A stretch of DNA of 64,000 nt from Prorocentrum cordatum (taxonomy: Eukaryota; Sar; Dinophyceae; Prorocentrales; Prorocentraceae). The position numbers and the translations under genes were made by a program. The stretch covers positions 524,320-588,319 of the forward strand of contig CAUYUJ010015727.1 of assembly GCA_963575745.1 (NCBI GenBank). Reading direction: 5' to 3'. Of this stretch, positions 63,790 to 64,000 are shown in pieces. Positions within the stretch are counted from its first letter, which is position 1; every line of letters begins with the position of its first letter. The notes below the pieces were generated by a model. That model made no database searches, had not been told where the DNA came from, and worked only from the letters and a program-made list of their open reading frames with translations.

Positions 63790-64000
63790 GCGCGCACCGT
63801 GCTCCTCGCAGCATTCCCGCTGCGGCGCCCCGACGCCTGCCGTGCCGGCCCCCCGGGCGGCGCGATGTGCTCTCGAGCCCGGGGGGGCCATCGGGGGCAG
63901 CGGCCAGCGTCAGGGGGGAAAGGCTCAGGGGGGGGGGGGGAAGCGACCCCCAATCTCAGGCGATCGCAAACATGGATCATGGGGGCGTGGATTAGCGACG
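63790..64000 (+). CDS. possible pxpA exon 4 (weak, runs to window end)
   Basis: After CTGCCGCTCTCCCCAG the frame reads ARTVLLAAFPLRRPDA and stays open to the window edge. The first ten residues could be the C-terminal helix expected after exon 3, but the remainder is Gly/Arg-rich and unlike the family. Treat as tentative. Confidence 0.2.

Overview
This looks like nuclear DNA of a dinoflagellate. The reasons are: a long retroelement polyprotein with a YLDD reverse transcriptase and an RNase HI domain of the type common in dinoflagellate genomes; a two-repeat pentatricopeptide exon in the dinoflagellate style; a dinoflagellate-type sulfotransferase exon; a 5-oxoprolinase subunit A (PxpA) gene whose introns are best read as GA-AG and GC-AG; all recognised genes on the + strand; and very high GC content with most of the window made of tandem and dispersed repeats. 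I cannot name the species.

Layout. 1-8.6 kb: a LINE-like retroelement on the + strand, running in from the left edge, broken by several small frameshifts and ending in a coding 33-bp tandem array and a 3' hairpin. 8.6-12.4 kb: two fold-back repeats, dispersed repeats and the PPR exon. 12.8-16.4 kb: three copies of a 740-800 bp repeat containing (CT)n, then degenerate short repeats. 16.4-23.2 kb: mostly non-coding, with an inverted-repeat element present twice (18.3 and 23.0 kb), a fold-back repeat and a long (CTC)n tract. 23.2-25.0 kb: a GGGACAGTGG minisatellite bracketed by inverted arrays of a poly-G/poly-C unit. 25-28.7 kb: microsatellites and unassigned sequence.

28.7-49.2 kb: a mosaic of repeat modules joined at (CAA)n/(TTG)n tracts and lying in both orientations. 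It includes a 40/80-bp minisatellite family, 'CCCTTCGTGG' minisatellites with a 317-bp higher-order unit, and an array of about six copies of a ~1 kb satellite (37.8-45.5 kb). One unrecognised but coding-like minus-strand segment lies at 30.7-31.05 kb. 49.5-53.0 kb: a 79-bp array, a (GAG)n tract and a 102-bp array. 53.2-54.2 kb: the sulfotransferase 3' exon. 56.8-63.4 kb: the PxpA gene in at least three exons; its 5.5-kb first intron holds a 14-bp minisatellite, three ~900-bp repeat units and dispersed repeats also found elsewhere in the window.

The recognised genes do not form a pathway. PxpA would act on 5-oxoproline, the sulfotransferase would transfer sulfate from PAPS, the PPR segment would belong to an organellar RNA-binding protein, and the retroelement is selfish DNA. 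The most notable points are: the thrice-repeated W-x3-CVP module flanking the RT/RNase H core of the retroelement; the alternating LDR/LGH coding minisatellite; direct repeats at both PxpA intron boundaries; and a palindromic junction motif shared by otherwise different repeat modules. All identifications come from reading the sequence; no database search was run.
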